From: JBBQER01 sp052148155
Lineage (GTDB): Bacteria; Actinomycetota; Acidimicrobiia; IMCC26256; PALSA-610
Length of the DNA stretch: 64,000 bases
NCBI GenBank assembly: GCA_052148155.1
Contig: JBKQIY010000048.1
Location: forward strand, 11,632-75,631
Direction: 5' to 3'
The notes below the pieces were generated by a model, which worked only from the letters and a program-made list of their open reading frames with translations, was not told the origin of the DNA and did no database searches. Shown here one piece after another: positions 27,015 through 35,763 of the stretch (the first letter of the stretch is position 1; every line of letters starts with the position of its first letter). The position numbers were made by a program, and so were the translations under genes.

Positions 27015-28493
27015 TCAGCGCCTGGAGAACTCTGCGCCGCCGAGCTGCGCGAGCAACACGTCGACGAGCCCGTCGAGCGTGTGCGGATCCGCCTCGGCGT
27101 CGATTCGCAGCCCGCGCTCGAGCGCAGTGGCGGAGGTCACCGGACCGATCGACACGACGGCCGGACACTCGTCGAGGGGCCCGACCGCGTCGCAGAAGTT
27201 CGTAACCGTCGACGACGACGTGAAAGTGACGGCATCGACGCCGCCCGTACGCAGGCAAGCCAGCGCCACCGGGTCGGGAACCACCGCGACGGTGCGGTAC
27301 ACCGCGAGGATGTCGACGGTGTAGCCGCGCGCCGTGAGGCCTTCGGGGAGCACATCGCGGGCCGATGCCGCCCGCGGGATAAGCACCCTCGAGTCGGGCC
27401 CTCCAGGATCAGGGAACGCGGCCAGCAACGATTCGGCGACGAACCGTTCAGGGACGAGGTCGCCACGGATGCCATGCCGCGCGAGCGCCTGGTTGGTTCC
27501 CGGGCCGATCGACGCGACGTGGGCGCGGGCGAGCGCCCGGGCGTCAAGCCCGGCGGGTACGAGCCCACGTTCGAAGAACGCGTCGACACCGTTGGCCGAC
27601 GTGAACACCAACCATTCGTAACGATCGAGCGCAGGCAACTCGAACTCGACCGGCTCGAACGCGATCGACGGTAACTCGATCACTTCGGCGCCCAGCTGTT
27701 CGAGGCGTCCCCGCAGCTCGCTGGCCTGCTCGCGGGCGCGGGTCACGACGATGCGACGTCCGAACAACGGCCGGTGTTCGAACCAGCCGAGATCGAGGCC
27801 GGCCACGTCGCCGATCACTATCGCGCTCGGGGACTCGACCGCGAGCTGCGCGATCGTCGCGAGCGTCGCGCGCACGGTCTGCTGGTCCGGCCGGGTACCC
27901 CAACGCACCGCCGCGACCGGAGTTGACCCCGGACGGCCGCCGGCGAGCAAGGCTTGGGCGATGTCGGCGACGCGTCCGGCGCCCATCAACACGACGAGCG
28001 TTCCGCCAACTCGCGCGAGGGCTTCCCAGTCGGTGTCGGGACCGGCCTTGGTGGGATCTTCGTGGCCGGTGACGATCGTCACGCTGGTCGACAAACCGCG
28101 ATGCGTCACCGGGATCCCTGCGTAGGCGGGCGCCGCGATCGCGCTGGTGACGCCGGGCACCACTTCGAAACCGACGCCGCCGTCGCGGCACGCTTCTGCT
28201 TCTTCACCGCCGCGCCCGAACACGAACGGGTCGCCGCCTTTCAACCGAACCACGTCGAGGCCGGCCGCGCCGCGCGCGACGAGGAGCTCGTTGATCTGTT
28301 CCTGCGCCATCGCGACGCGGCCCGGCGCTTTGCCGACATCGACGAGCTCGGCACCCGCGGGAACGAATCCGAGCAGCGCGGGCGACGCGAGACGGTCGTA
28401 GACGACGACGTCGGCCCGTCGCAACAGTTCCTCGCCGCGGCGGGTGAGCAGCCCTGGATCGCCGGGACCGGCACCGACCAGATAGACGGTCAT
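27015..28493 (-). CDS. Bifunctional uroporphyrinogen-III C-methyltransferase / uroporphyrinogen-III synthase
   Basis: A 492-residue CobA-HemD fusion. The N-terminal 245 residues are a SAM methyltransferase (VYLVGAGPGDPGLLT, YDRLASPALL, VRLKGGDPFVFGRGGEE, GVTSAIAAPAYAGIPVTHR) that opens the sirohaem/cobalamin branch. The C-terminal 240 residues are HemD, which closes the tetrapyrrole ring (VVTRAREQASEL, FTSANGVDAFF, TFTSSSTVTNF). The ATG at 28493 fits domain limits, although the frame is open further upstream through hemC. Such fusions are common in actinobacteria and Firmicutes. Confidence 0.92.
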   Translation of the reverse strand: MTVYLVGAGPGDPGLLTRRGEELLRRADVVVYDRLASPALLGFVPAGAELVDVGKAPGRVAMAQEQINELLVARGAAGLDVVRLKGGDPFVFGRGGEEAEACRDGGVGFEVVPGVTSAIAAPAYAGIPVTHRGLSTSVTIVTGHEDPTKAGPDTDWEALARVGGTLVVLMGAGRVADIAQALLAGGRPGSTPVAAVRWGTRPDQQTVRATLATIAQLAVESPSAIVIGDVAGLDLGWFEHRPLFGRRIVVTRAREQASELRGRLEQLGAEVIELPSIAFEPVEFELPALDRYEWLVFTSANGVDAFFERGLVPAGLDARALARAHVASIGPGTNQALARHGIRGDLVPERFVAESLLAAFPDPGGPDSRVLIPRAASARDVLPEGLTARGYTVDILAVYRTVAVVPDPVALACLRTGGVDAVTFTSSSTVTNFCDAVGPLDECPAVVSIGPVTSATALERGLRIDAEADPHTLDGLVDVLLAQLGGAEFSRR

Positions 28494-28506
28494 CTCGGAA
28501 AGGAAT

Positions 28507-29403
28507 TCATCGAGCTCGTTCCACGTCGAGCACCGAACGGCCGCCTTTGCCGTCGAGCAAGTCGACGGCGGCTGCGACGCCGACCTCGATCGGATCCGAT
28601 CCGGCGACCCGGGTGCGCAGCACGATATGCCCGTCGGCCGCGGCGAGCAACGCGTCGAGGACCAGTGCACCGGTCGTACGGTCGAAACGCGCGAGCGCCC
28701 CACACGGCAACGAGCAACCGCCGCCAAGCTCGGCGAGGTAGGCACGTTCGGCTCGAACTTCGGTGTGCGCGGCTCGATCGTCGATTGCCGCGAGGCGGGC
28801 TTGTGTGCGCGGGTCGTCGGCTCGACATTCGACTCCCAGCGCGCCCTGCGCGGCTTGTGGCAGCACCACGGCAGGATCGAGGACCTCGCTGGCGTGGTCG
28901 CGCAGGCCGAGGCGATCGAGCGCCGCGACGGCGACGACGACGGCGTCGTGACCTTCGTCCACACGTTTGCGCAGCCGCGTCTCGATGCTGCCGCGTAACG
29001 GTGCGAACACGAGGTCGGAGCGGGCGGCGGCGAGCTGGGCGCGACGGCGGACAGATCCGGTGGCGATCCGGCCGCCGGTCGGGATGGATTCGAGCGACGC
29101 GCCGACGAGCGCGTCACGCGGATCGCCACGTTCAGGTACGGAGGCGAGCACCAGGCCGTCGGCGGTGACCGACGGCAGATCCTTCGCGGAGTGAACCGCG
29201 AGATCTGCGCGTCCGTCCAGCACGGCTTGTTGGACCTCTTTGACGAAGACGCCGGTACCACCGATCGCGTGCAGGTCGGCACGCTGGTCGCGGTCGCCGG
29301 CGGTGGTGACGAACACGTACTCGACCGGTTCGCGCAGCAGTGCGCCGACGCGCTCGGCCTGCCAGCGCGCGAGGGCGCTGGCGCGCGTCGCGATCCGGAG
29401 CAC
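28507..29403 (-). CDS. hemC: Porphobilinogen deaminase (hydroxymethylbilane synthase)
   Basis: Polymerises four porphobilinogen units; 298 residues. Visible are the N-terminal RIATRASALARWQ, the catalytic Asp region VHSAKDLP, GSVRRRAQL, and the dipyrromethane-cofactor cysteine in LGGGCSLPCGA. The GTG start is three bases after the hemA stop, so the pair is tightly coupled. Confidence 0.95.
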   Translation of the reverse strand: MLRIATRASALARWQAERVGALLREPVEYVFVTTAGDRDQRADLHAIGGTGVFVKEVQQAVLDGRADLAVHSAKDLPSVTADGLVLASVPERGDPRDALVGASLESIPTGGRIATGSVRRRAQLAAARSDLVFAPLRGSIETRLRKRVDEGHDAVVVAVAALDRLGLRDHASEVLDPAVVLPQAAQGALGVECRADDPRTQARLAAIDDRAAHTEVRAERAYLAELGGGCSLPCGALARFDRTTGALVLDALLAAADGHIVLRTRVAGSDPIEVGVAAAVDLLDGKGGRSVLDVERAR

Positions 29404-29406
29404 GAG

Positions 29407-30678
29407 TTAGTCCTCTAACGGAGGAAGGTCGAACAGGGCGGCGAGCGCGTCGGCGTAGTAGTAGCCGCGCGGGGTGCCGGCCGCGTCTTTCACCCGCACC
29501 GTCGGCTCGTGCAACAGTTTGTTGACGATACCTTCGGTCAGTGCCTCGACGACGGCGCGCTGATCGGGATCGAGTCCGCCGAGCTTCGCGCGGAATCGTG
29601 CGATCTCACCTGTCCGGACGCGCTCGCCGAGTTCGCGCAATGACGTGACGAGCGGCGCGACCTGCCGTCCGGTCCGGTCGGCGCGGTACCGTTCGATTTC
29701 AGCCGCGAGGATCTCTCGTACTTTGGTGATCTCGCGCCGCCGACGCTCGGCCGAGCGTTGCGCGTAGTCCTTCAGGTCGTCGAGGTCGAGCAGCGTGACA
29801 TCGTTGACTTCGCGCACGCCCGGGTCGACGTCGCGCGGCAACGCCACGTCGACGACGAGCAGCGGCCGTCCACCGCGACACGCCATCACCATCTCGATGG
29901 TCGAGCGTTCGATGAGCACCTGCGCCGAAGCGGTCGAGGAGAGCAGCACGTCGGCGTCGACGAGCGTGTCGGCGATCTCGCTCAGCGGGATGGCCTCACC
30001 GCCGATACGCGCCGCGGCTTGCTGGGCGCGCTCGAACGTCCGGTTTGCGATCCACACGCGATCCACGCCTCGCGAACGCAGGGTTGATGCGAGTCCGGTC
30101 CCCATCTGACCGGCACCGACGACGAGTACCTTCGCTCCGTCGAACGACCCGAGGTGCTCCGCCGCGACGGTCACGGCCGCCGACGGGATCGATACCGGAT
30201 GCCGGCCGATGCCGGTCTCGGTGCGGACCCGCTTGCCCGACTCGACCGCGTGGCGGAACAGTCCGGTCAGCTGGGGGGCGGTGCCTTCCCGCACGGCGGC
30301 CTGCCAGGCTTCGCGTACCTGGCCGAGGATTTCGCTTTCCCCGACGATCATCGAGTCAAGGCCGGCCGCGACGGCGAACAGATGCGCGACCGCCGCGTCG
30401 TCGTAGTAGGTGTACAGCAGGTCGGCGAAGTCTTCGGGCGCGGCTCCCGAATGTTCCGAAAGGAACGCGCTGACGTCACCGACGGCAGGATGAAAATGGG
30501 TGCAACGGGCGTAGACCTCGATGCGGTTGCAGGTCGACAGCACGACGACTTCGAGGAGGTGCTCGCGGGCGCTGAGGTCGTGGAGCACCTTGGCGAGCTG
30601 GTCTTCCGGGACCGTCATCCGCTCGAGCAGGTCAACGGGCGCCGTGCGGTGGTTGAGACCGACCACGATCAAAGACAC
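29407..30678 (-). CDS. hemA: Glutamyl-tRNA reductase
   Basis: First committed enzyme of C5 tetrapyrrole synthesis, reducing glutamyl-tRNA to glutamate-1-semialdehyde with NADPH; 423 residues. The active-site Cys is in VLSTCNRIEVYA, the NADPH loop is VLVVGAGQMG, and the dimerisation helix is C-terminal. I chose the GTG at 30678, where the conserved GLNHRTAPV block starts; it overlaps the preceding gene by 10 bp. The upstream extension of the frame is arginine-rich and unconserved. Confidence 0.94.
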   Translation of the reverse strand: MSLIVVGLNHRTAPVDLLERMTVPEDQLAKVLHDLSAREHLLEVVVLSTCNRIEVYARCTHFHPAVGDVSAFLSEHSGAAPEDFADLLYTYYDDAAVAHLFAVAAGLDSMIVGESEILGQVREAWQAAVREGTAPQLTGLFRHAVESGKRVRTETGIGRHPVSIPSAAVTVAAEHLGSFDGAKVLVVGAGQMGTGLASTLRSRGVDRVWIANRTFERAQQAAARIGGEAIPLSEIADTLVDADVLLSSTASAQVLIERSTIEMVMACRGGRPLLVVDVALPRDVDPGVREVNDVTLLDLDDLKDYAQRSAERRRREITKVREILAAEIERYRADRTGRQVAPLVTSLRELGERVRTGEIARFRAKLGGLDPDQRAVVEALTEGIVNKLLHEPTVRVKDAAGTPRGYYYADALAALFDLPPLED

Positions 30679-31307
30679 GAGTTCAGGAGCTCCTTCGCGT
30701 CGGCGACGCGTCCGGCGCGCACGAGGTCCACGATGCCGGAGTCGAACGCCTGTTGCCAATCGGCGCTCTCAGTTGAACGGCCGGATGCCCGCAAGCCTTC
30801 CCGAGCTTCGGAAAGCAGTTCGAGGAGGGTTTCGTACTCAGGACCGAGCTCCTCGGTCAGGAACCGTCGGAGGTACGCGGCGAGCGCGGGGCTGCGTCCG
30901 CCCGTGCCGACCGCGACGACGAGGTCGGCGCGCCGGATCACGGACATCATCGTAAAGGAGCAATTCTTCGGGTCGTCGGCACTGTTGACCCAGACCCGGC
31001 CCGCCTCGCCCGCGGCGTAGACCGAGGCGTTGACCGCCGGGTCGTCGGTCGCGGTCAACGCGAGCCAGGCGCCTTCGAGGTCGGTGGCGCGGAACTCACG
31101 CTCGATCATTTCGCAGCGGCCGGCATCGGCGTAGGCCCGCACTTCGGGCGCGACGGTGGGAGCGACCACGACCACGTCGGCGCCGAGCTCGAGGAGCGGC
31201 TCGATCTTGCGGGCGGCGATGCGGCCCCCGCCGACGACGACGACCCGTCGCCCGCGCACGACCAGGTTGACCGGAAGCCCGCCGAGCGCGGCGCGCACCT
31301 CGGTCAT
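30669..31307 (-). CDS. Precorrin-2 dehydrogenase / sirohydrochlorin ferrochelatase-type protein (Met8/CysG-N)
   Basis: A 212-residue protein that oxidises precorrin-2 to sirohydrochlorin and may insert iron to give sirohaem. The NAD motif VVVVGGGRIAARKIEPLLELGA, the WLALTATDDPAVN block and NSADDPKNCSFTMMSVIRRADL are diagnostic. With the CobA domain encoded downstream it completes the sirohaem branch. The start is the ATG at 31307 (a GTG sits directly before it), eight bases after the rex stop. Confidence 0.9.
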   Translation of the reverse strand: MTEVRAALGGLPVNLVVRGRRVVVVGGGRIAARKIEPLLELGADVVVVAPTVAPEVRAYADAGRCEMIEREFRATDLEGAWLALTATDDPAVNASVYAAGEAGRVWVNSADDPKNCSFTMMSVIRRADLVVAVGTGGRSPALAAYLRRFLTEELGPEYETLLELLSEAREGLRASGRSTESADWQQAFDSGIVDLVRAGRVADAKELLNSCL

Positions 31308-31314
31308 CACCGCA

Positions 31315-31989
31315 TCACCCGGCTTTCCCGGCCGACTGGCGATCGGGCGCGACGCCGCGCCGAAGTTGGTAGAAGGACAGGATTTGCAGCTCGATCGCCA
31401 GGTCGACCTTCCGGACCGACACAGTGTTGGGGACGGCCAGGACCGCGGGTGCGAAGTTGAGGATGGAGCGCACACCGGCGTCCACCAACCGGTCGGCGAC
31501 CTCTTGGGCGACGGGCGCCGGCGTGGCGATCATGCCGATCGTGATCTTTCGTTCGTCGACGATGTGGGCCAGCGCGGCGATCGGCTCGATCGCCAGCTCG
31601 CCGACCTCGCCGCCTACGAGGTCGTCGTCGGCGTCGACGAGCGCGACGATCCGAAAACCGCGCGCACCGAAACCACGGTAGTTGGCGAGCGCCCGGCCGA
31701 GGTTTCCGATTCCGACGATCACCACCGGCCAGTCGCGCGTGAGCCCAAGTTCGCGTGAGATCTCGTGGAGGAGGTAGTCGACGTCGTAGCCGACGCCCCG
31801 GGTGCCGTACGAGCCGAGGTACGAAAGGTCCTTGCGGACCTTGGCCGCGTTGACGCCGGCGAGCTCGGCGAGCCGTTCGGAAGAGATGGTCGCCACGTCG
31901 TGGTCGGCGGCTTCGAGCAGCGCCCGGTAGTACAGAGGCAGGCGCGCGACGGTCGCCTCGGGGATCCGGCGTCGTGCAGTGTCGCCCAC
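31315..31989 (-). CDS. rex: Redox-sensing transcriptional repressor Rex
   Basis: A 224-residue NADH-responsive repressor. It has an N-terminal winged helix (TVARLPLYYRALLEA...SSERLAELAGVNAAKVRKDLSYLG), a Rossmann domain with VVIVGIGNLGRAL, and a C-terminal swapped helix. When NADH is low it binds operators and represses respiratory and haem genes. Start is a GTG with GAGAGGAG upstream. As first gene of the operon it is probably autoregulated through the operator at 32039-32056. Confidence 0.95.
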   Translation of the reverse strand: MGDTARRRIPEATVARLPLYYRALLEAADHDVATISSERLAELAGVNAAKVRKDLSYLGSYGTRGVGYDVDYLLHEISRELGLTRDWPVVIVGIGNLGRALANYRGFGARGFRIVALVDADDDLVGGEVGELAIEPIAALAHIVDERKITIGMIATPAPVAQEVADRLVDAGVRSILNFAPAVLAVPNTVSVRKVDLAIELQILSFYQLRRGVAPDRQSAGKAG

Positions 31990-32026
31990 CCCGCTCCTCT
32001 CACCAGGTCCGACATGTCCAGTTCGC

Positions 32027-32056
32027 AGGGTACCGACTTTGTGACCGCATTCTCAA
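32027..32056 (-). promoter_or_regulatory. Promoter of the rex-hem operon overlapped by a Rex operator
   Basis: On the minus strand, -35 TTGAGA (32051-32056) and -10 TACCCT (32027-32032) are separated by 18 bases. The 18-mer TTGTGACCGCATTCTCAA at 32039-32056 matches the actinobacterial Rex site TTGTGAACGCGTTCACAA at 15 of 18 positions. It covers the -35 box and most of the spacer, the right place for repression. The rex GTG lies about 37 bases after the -10. Confidence 0.75.
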
Positions 32057-32101
32057 AGTGTGGAGTTCGGGTCCGTACCGTGCCCGTCGGCCCGCCCGAC
32101 G

Positions 32102-32107
32102 TACGCT
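32102..32107 (+). promoter_or_regulatory. Putative -10 hexamer TACGCT, near-leaderless
   Basis: TACGCT ends ten bases before the ATG at 32118, which would give a leader of only a few bases. It belongs to the recurrent TAGCGT/TACGCT pattern described in the findings. Confidence 0.35.
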
Positions 32108-32117
32108 CGGCACGCCC

Positions 32118-32918
32118 ATGGTCGCCGGTCTTGCCTTCATCGCCACCGCGATCGCCACGGTGTTCGCCCAGGCGACCGCGGTTCGGTGGTCACGGTCGCG
32201 GGCACCGCATCAGGGCGCGTGGACGGTGGCGTTGGCGCTGTTCGCGCTGGCGTCGGCCGCGCTCGCGACGGGCGCCTCGACCGGCTGGGATCGGGGCACG
32301 TTCCGCGCGTTTTATCTTCTCGGCGCGGTGATCAACGTCCCGTGGCTCGCGCTGGGGACCGTGTACCTGTTGATGGGCCGCCGGGTCGGGAACCGCGTCC
32401 GGGCCGGGCTGCTCGTGTTCACCGGCTTCGGGATCGGGGTGATGCTCGCAGCGCCGATGCACGGCACCATCGCCGGCAGTCGGATCCCGGTCGGCAAGGA
32501 TCACTTCGGCGTGTTGCCACGTGCGCTGGCCGGCACCGGCAGTGGGCTCGGAGCCATCGTGGTGTTCGGCGGCGCGGCCTGGTCGGCAGTTCGCTTCGCC
32601 CGGTCACGCCGGCCTGGGTCGGGCCGCCTGGCCGGAGGCAACGGGCTGATCGCGTTGGGCACCCTCGTGTTGTCGAGCGGCGGCCTGCTGCAGGGCATCG
32701 TCGGCTCGGATGAGGCGTTCGCGTTGACGACCGCGACGGGGATCGCGGTGATCTACGCAGGTTTCGTCGTCGCGTCGAGCGTTCGACGTCAGGCGGTCGT
32801 CTCGTCCGACGGGGTTGGGGACGAACCGGCCTCTGACGGCAGCTCACGTCGCAACAACTTGCCGGCAAACGATCGGGGCAGCTCATCAACGAGTTCGACC
32901 CGGGTCGGGAGCTTGTAG
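32118..32918 (+). CDS. Unrecognised multi-span membrane protein
   Basis: A 267-residue protein with about six hydrophobic helices in its first 215 residues, beginning VAGLAFIATAIATVFAQAT; no known family is recognised. The last 40 residues are hydrophilic, Ser-rich, and overlap the 3' end of the acyl-CoA ligase gene on the other strand by 130 bp. The tail may be real, or a shadow of that gene after a lost stop codon. The gene reads divergently from the rex operon across the Rex operator, so it may also respond to redox state (inference). Confidence 0.6.
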   Translation: MVAGLAFIATAIATVFAQATAVRWSRSRAPHQGAWTVALALFALASAALATGASTGWDRGTFRAFYLLGAVINVPWLALGTVYLLMGRRVGNRVRAGLLVFTGFGIGVMLAAPMHGTIAGSRIPVGKDHFGVLPRALAGTGSGLGAIVVFGGAAWSAVRFARSRRPGSGRLAGGNGLIALGTLVLSSGGLLQGIVGSDEAFALTTATGIAVIYAGFVVASSVRRQAVVSSDGVGDEPASDGSSRRNNLPANDRGSSSTSSTRVGSL

Positions 32919-34315
32919 CGCGCGAGGCGGCGGCCGGTGTGGCGCAGCAATTCGACCGGATCGGGATTGCGGCCGGGTTTGGGGACCACGTACGCGACGA
33001 TGGTCTCGCCGGTGCGGGGATGAGCCTCGCCGACGACGGCGACATCGGCGACGTCGGCGTGTTGGGCGATCACGTGCTCAACTTCGCCGGGATACACGTT
33101 GAATCCCGACACGATCACCACGTCTTTGACTCGTTCGACTAACGCGAGCCAGCCGTCGTCGTCGGCGACGCCGATGTCGCCGGTGTGCAGCCAGCCGTCA
33201 CGGTCGAGGACGCGTGCCGACGCTTCCGGGTCGCCCCAATATCCGGCGAACACGTTTGCTCCGCGTACGAGGATCTCGCCCGGATCGCCGCGGAGGACGT
33301 CCTGACCGTCGTCGTCTGTGAGACGGACTTCAACGCCCGGCAAGGGCGGCCCCACCGAACCTGGGCGGGGCCGCGCCGCGATCGCGCTTGTCGTGACCAC
33401 CGGTGACGCTTCGGTGAGTCCGTATCCGTCGTGGACGTCGATTGCGAAACGAGCTCGCATCGCGGTCACGAGCTCCGGTCGCAGCGGCGCCGCGCCGGAA
33501 ACACACAGCCGGACCTGCTCGAACGGGTTCGCCGGCGCGACGGCCGGATCGAGGGCGATCCACGCCTCGAAGATCGCCGGGACCGCGGCAACGACGGTGA
33601 CGCGATCGGCTTGGACCCGGGTCAGGGTTTCGTTGGGATGGAAGTGGTCGACCAACGACACACCGCCGCCCGCCATCAATGAGAGGCCGAGCACCACGTT
33701 GAGCCCGAACACGTGGAACAACGGAAGCACCGCGAGCGCGACGTCGTCGCGGCCTACCCGTAAGCCGGGATGTGCCTGCATCTGGGTCAGGTTGGCCGAC
33801 AACGAGCCGTGGGTCAGCATCGCCGGCTTGGGCGCGCCCGCTGTCCCGGCCGTGAAGAGCAACACTGCGAGATCGTCGGCCGCGCGCGTGACCGGCGAAC
33901 AGGGATCGGCCGGAAGTTGTTGTGGGTCGGCGCCGTCGTAGACGAACACGGGAACCTCGGTCGCACACAGGGCGCAGGCGCGGCGCGCGAGATCGGCGTA
34001 GGCGCTCGACGCAACGACCATTGCGGGCTCGACGACCGACAGCTCGCGTGCGAGTTCAAGTGACGGCGATGCGCCGTTGACCGGAACTGCGACCCCTCCT
34101 GCGGTCAGGATCGCAAGGTAGGCGCGCACGAACGCGAGCTCGTTGCCGGCCAGCAGCACCACGCGCGCTCCGGGCTCGATCTGGGTCGCCAGCCGGGCGG
34201 CCAACCGGCCGGAGGCGACGGCGAGTGCGCCGAACGTCTCGCGCTGGGGCGCGACGATGGCGGCGTCGTCGGGCGCGGTGTTCGCAGCCTCCAATAGGAC
34301 AGCACCCAGATTCAC
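32789..34315 (-). CDS. Acyl-CoA synthetase (AMP-forming, FadD-like)
   Basis: A 508-residue adenylate-forming enzyme that activates a carboxylic acid to its CoA thioester. Core motifs: the P-loop FTAGTAGAPKPAMLTHGS (normally TSGTTGxPKG), GYGLTEASPV, LHTGDIG, and the catalytic lysine in RSFAGKLLRREL. The P-loop changes are unusual and could weaken ATP binding. Start is the GTG at 34315, where conserved sequence begins. The frame continues upstream to 34390 without conservation. Substrate unknown. Confidence 0.85.
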   Translation of the reverse strand: MNLGAVLLEAANTAPDDAAIVAPQRETFGALAVASGRLAARLATQIEPGARVVLLAGNELAFVRAYLAILTAGGVAVPVNGASPSLELARELSVVEPAMVVASSAYADLARRACALCATEVPVFVYDGADPQQLPADPCSPVTRAADDLAVLLFTAGTAGAPKPAMLTHGSLSANLTQMQAHPGLRVGRDDVALAVLPLFHVFGLNVVLGLSLMAGGGVSLVDHFHPNETLTRVQADRVTVVAAVPAIFEAWIALDPAVAPANPFEQVRLCVSGAAPLRPELVTAMRARFAIDVHDGYGLTEASPVVTTSAIAARPRPGSVGPPLPGVEVRLTDDDGQDVLRGDPGEILVRGANVFAGYWGDPEASARVLDRDGWLHTGDIGVADDDGWLALVERVKDVVIVSGFNVYPGEVEHVIAQHADVADVAVVGEAHPRTGETIVAYVVPKPGRNPDPVELLRHTGRRLARYKLPTRVELVDELPRSFAGKLLRRELPSEAGSSPTPSDETTA

Positions 34316-34678
34316 GCGCCGGGAGGCTACGTCCCTTGGCCGCTGAGCTCCGGTTTGGGTCGTGCACGACGCCGATACAGCCAGAAACACTACCTAGAGT
34401 GGTAAATCTGGGCTGTATCGCTCAAGGATCGCGCGCTCGGTGTCGTTATTTGGGTATCACGCGAGCGGGCCGCACGGTCGGCGGGGATTGGGAGACCCAT
34501 CCTCGACGTTGTGGGGACCGCTTCGCCCGAGATCGGGGGTTCCGGTCGTGGTTGTGGGCGTGTGGCCGCTCCGGTCTTCCCGGGCGGTCACGCAACGTAG
34601 CCTCCCAGCCCGCCCCAAAGCGTCCGCACTGCGGCCGGACCCCGAACTCGATCGTTGCCTGGCGTCGCGTGCAGGCTG
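34316..34678. other. Intergenic region upstream of the acyl-CoA synthetase
   Basis: 363 bases without a supported gene. A short dyad TACC-N6-GGTA lies at 34391-34404, about 75 bases upstream of the acyl-CoA synthetase start, and could be an operator. Nothing else stands out. Confidence 0.35.
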
Positions 34679-34765
34679 CTACATCCGAAATGCGAACTGC
34701 ACGATTGACGCGAGCAGAATGAGCACGAGCAGCGCGACGAGCACCAAACTCGTTCCGGCCCTCAC
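34679..34765 (-). CDS. 28-residue single-span membrane peptide, coupled to the SAM hydrolase gene
   Basis: A GTG at 34765 overlaps the preceding TGA as GTGA, the same 4-bp coupling used by real genes nearby. The peptide is a short basic start (MRAG), one hydrophobic helix (TSLVLVALLVLILLASIVQF) and stop. It is too short for homology, but coupling and composition suggest a genuine small membrane protein. Confidence 0.45.
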   Translation of the reverse strand: MRAGTSLVLVALLVLILLASIVQFAFRM

Positions 34766-35655
34766 GCGCGAGCCTCTTTGCGTCCGAGCCCGACGTGCAC
34801 ACCGCGCTCGGGCTGCCCAGCGCTCGCTTCGGTCGACACCGTGATGGCGCTCGCGGCGCGAACGCCGAGCTCGACGGCTGCCGACCGACGGTCGAGCGCG
34901 ATCGCGCACATGCCGTAGGAGTCGACGAGCACGACCAGCTCCGCCGGCTTGGCGTCGGCGAACGTTCGCACCCATCGTGCTCGGCGGCCCGATCCCACTC
35001 CGGCCGCGTCGGACACGATGATTTCCAGCGCGTCGCCGATCTTGGCGCCCGCCTCTTCGAGCTGTTCGGGCGCGACGTTGAGTTGGCAGTTGCCGTAGCG
35101 GTCGACCCACAAGACCTCGCCCGTGATCCGACCGTCCCCGTCGACGTTCGGGAGCGGCACGAGCGCCGGGGTGAGCAGCACTGGATCCACCTCGGGTCCT
35201 AACGCTTCGAGCGGCAGCCCGACCGCGAGGCGGGCGGCCGCGGGGGCCATCACGTCGCGGCCGGCGAACGTCGGACCGGGCGCATGGAGCTGATATTCCT
35301 CGGCGGTGATCTCGACGACTCGGCGGGGCCCGCCGAGCATGGCGACCGCCGGCGCCAACAGCCCGTTGTCAGGGCCGACAATCGACGCGTTTTCGACGTC
35401 GACGGCGATGCAGCGTCGCTCGGTGCCGACACCCGGGTCGACGACCGCGAGCACGACACCTTCGGGCAGATACTGGATCGCGCGTACGAGGGCGAGTGCC
35501 CCCGCCCGGACGTCGAAGGGCGGGATTTCGTGGGTGACGTCGACAATGCGGAGTTCGGGGGCGATATCGAGCATTACCGCGTGACAGACACCGACGAACT
35601 CGTCCGCACGGCCGTAGTCCGATAGGAACGACACGAATGGAGGACGATCAGCCAC
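34762..35655 (-). CDS. SAM hydroxide adenosyltransferase / SAM hydrolase (DUF62 family)
   Basis: A 297-residue cytoplasmic enzyme of the family that splits S-adenosylmethionine to adenosine and methionine using hydroxide. Family motifs: FLSDYGRADEFVGVCHAVML at the N-terminus, VVDPGVGTERR, GPDNGLL, TFAGRDVMAPAAA, and WVDRYGNCQLN in the C-terminal domain. Start is the GTG at 35655; TAGCGT on the minus strand ends seven bases upstream, implying a leaderless message. It is followed by the coupled 28-residue peptide. Confidence 0.88.
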   Translation of the reverse strand: MADRPPFVSFLSDYGRADEFVGVCHAVMLDIAPELRIVDVTHEIPPFDVRAGALALVRAIQYLPEGVVLAVVDPGVGTERRCIAVDVENASIVGPDNGLLAPAVAMLGGPRRVVEITAEEYQLHAPGPTFAGRDVMAPAAARLAVGLPLEALGPEVDPVLLTPALVPLPNVDGDGRITGEVLWVDRYGNCQLNVAPEQLEEAGAKIGDALEIIVSDAAGVGSGRRARWVRTFADAKPAELVVLVDSYGMCAIALDRRSAAVELGVRAASAITVSTEASAGQPERGVHVGLGRKEARA

Positions 35656-35662
35656 GACGCCG

Positions 35663-35668
35663 ACGCTA
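35663..35668 (-). promoter_or_regulatory. Putative leaderless -10 TAGCGT of the SAM hydrolase gene
   Basis: TAGCGT on the minus strand ends seven bases before the GTG at 35655, which puts the expected transcript start at or next to the start codon. Confidence 0.4.
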
Positions 35669-35763
35669 CCCCCGAAAGAAAAACGCTCGGGAAACCGAGA
35701 CGCGACCCGTCCGCGGACGCGCACCTACTCGGTGTGCCTCGGTGTCGACTTCGACCAGCTGCG

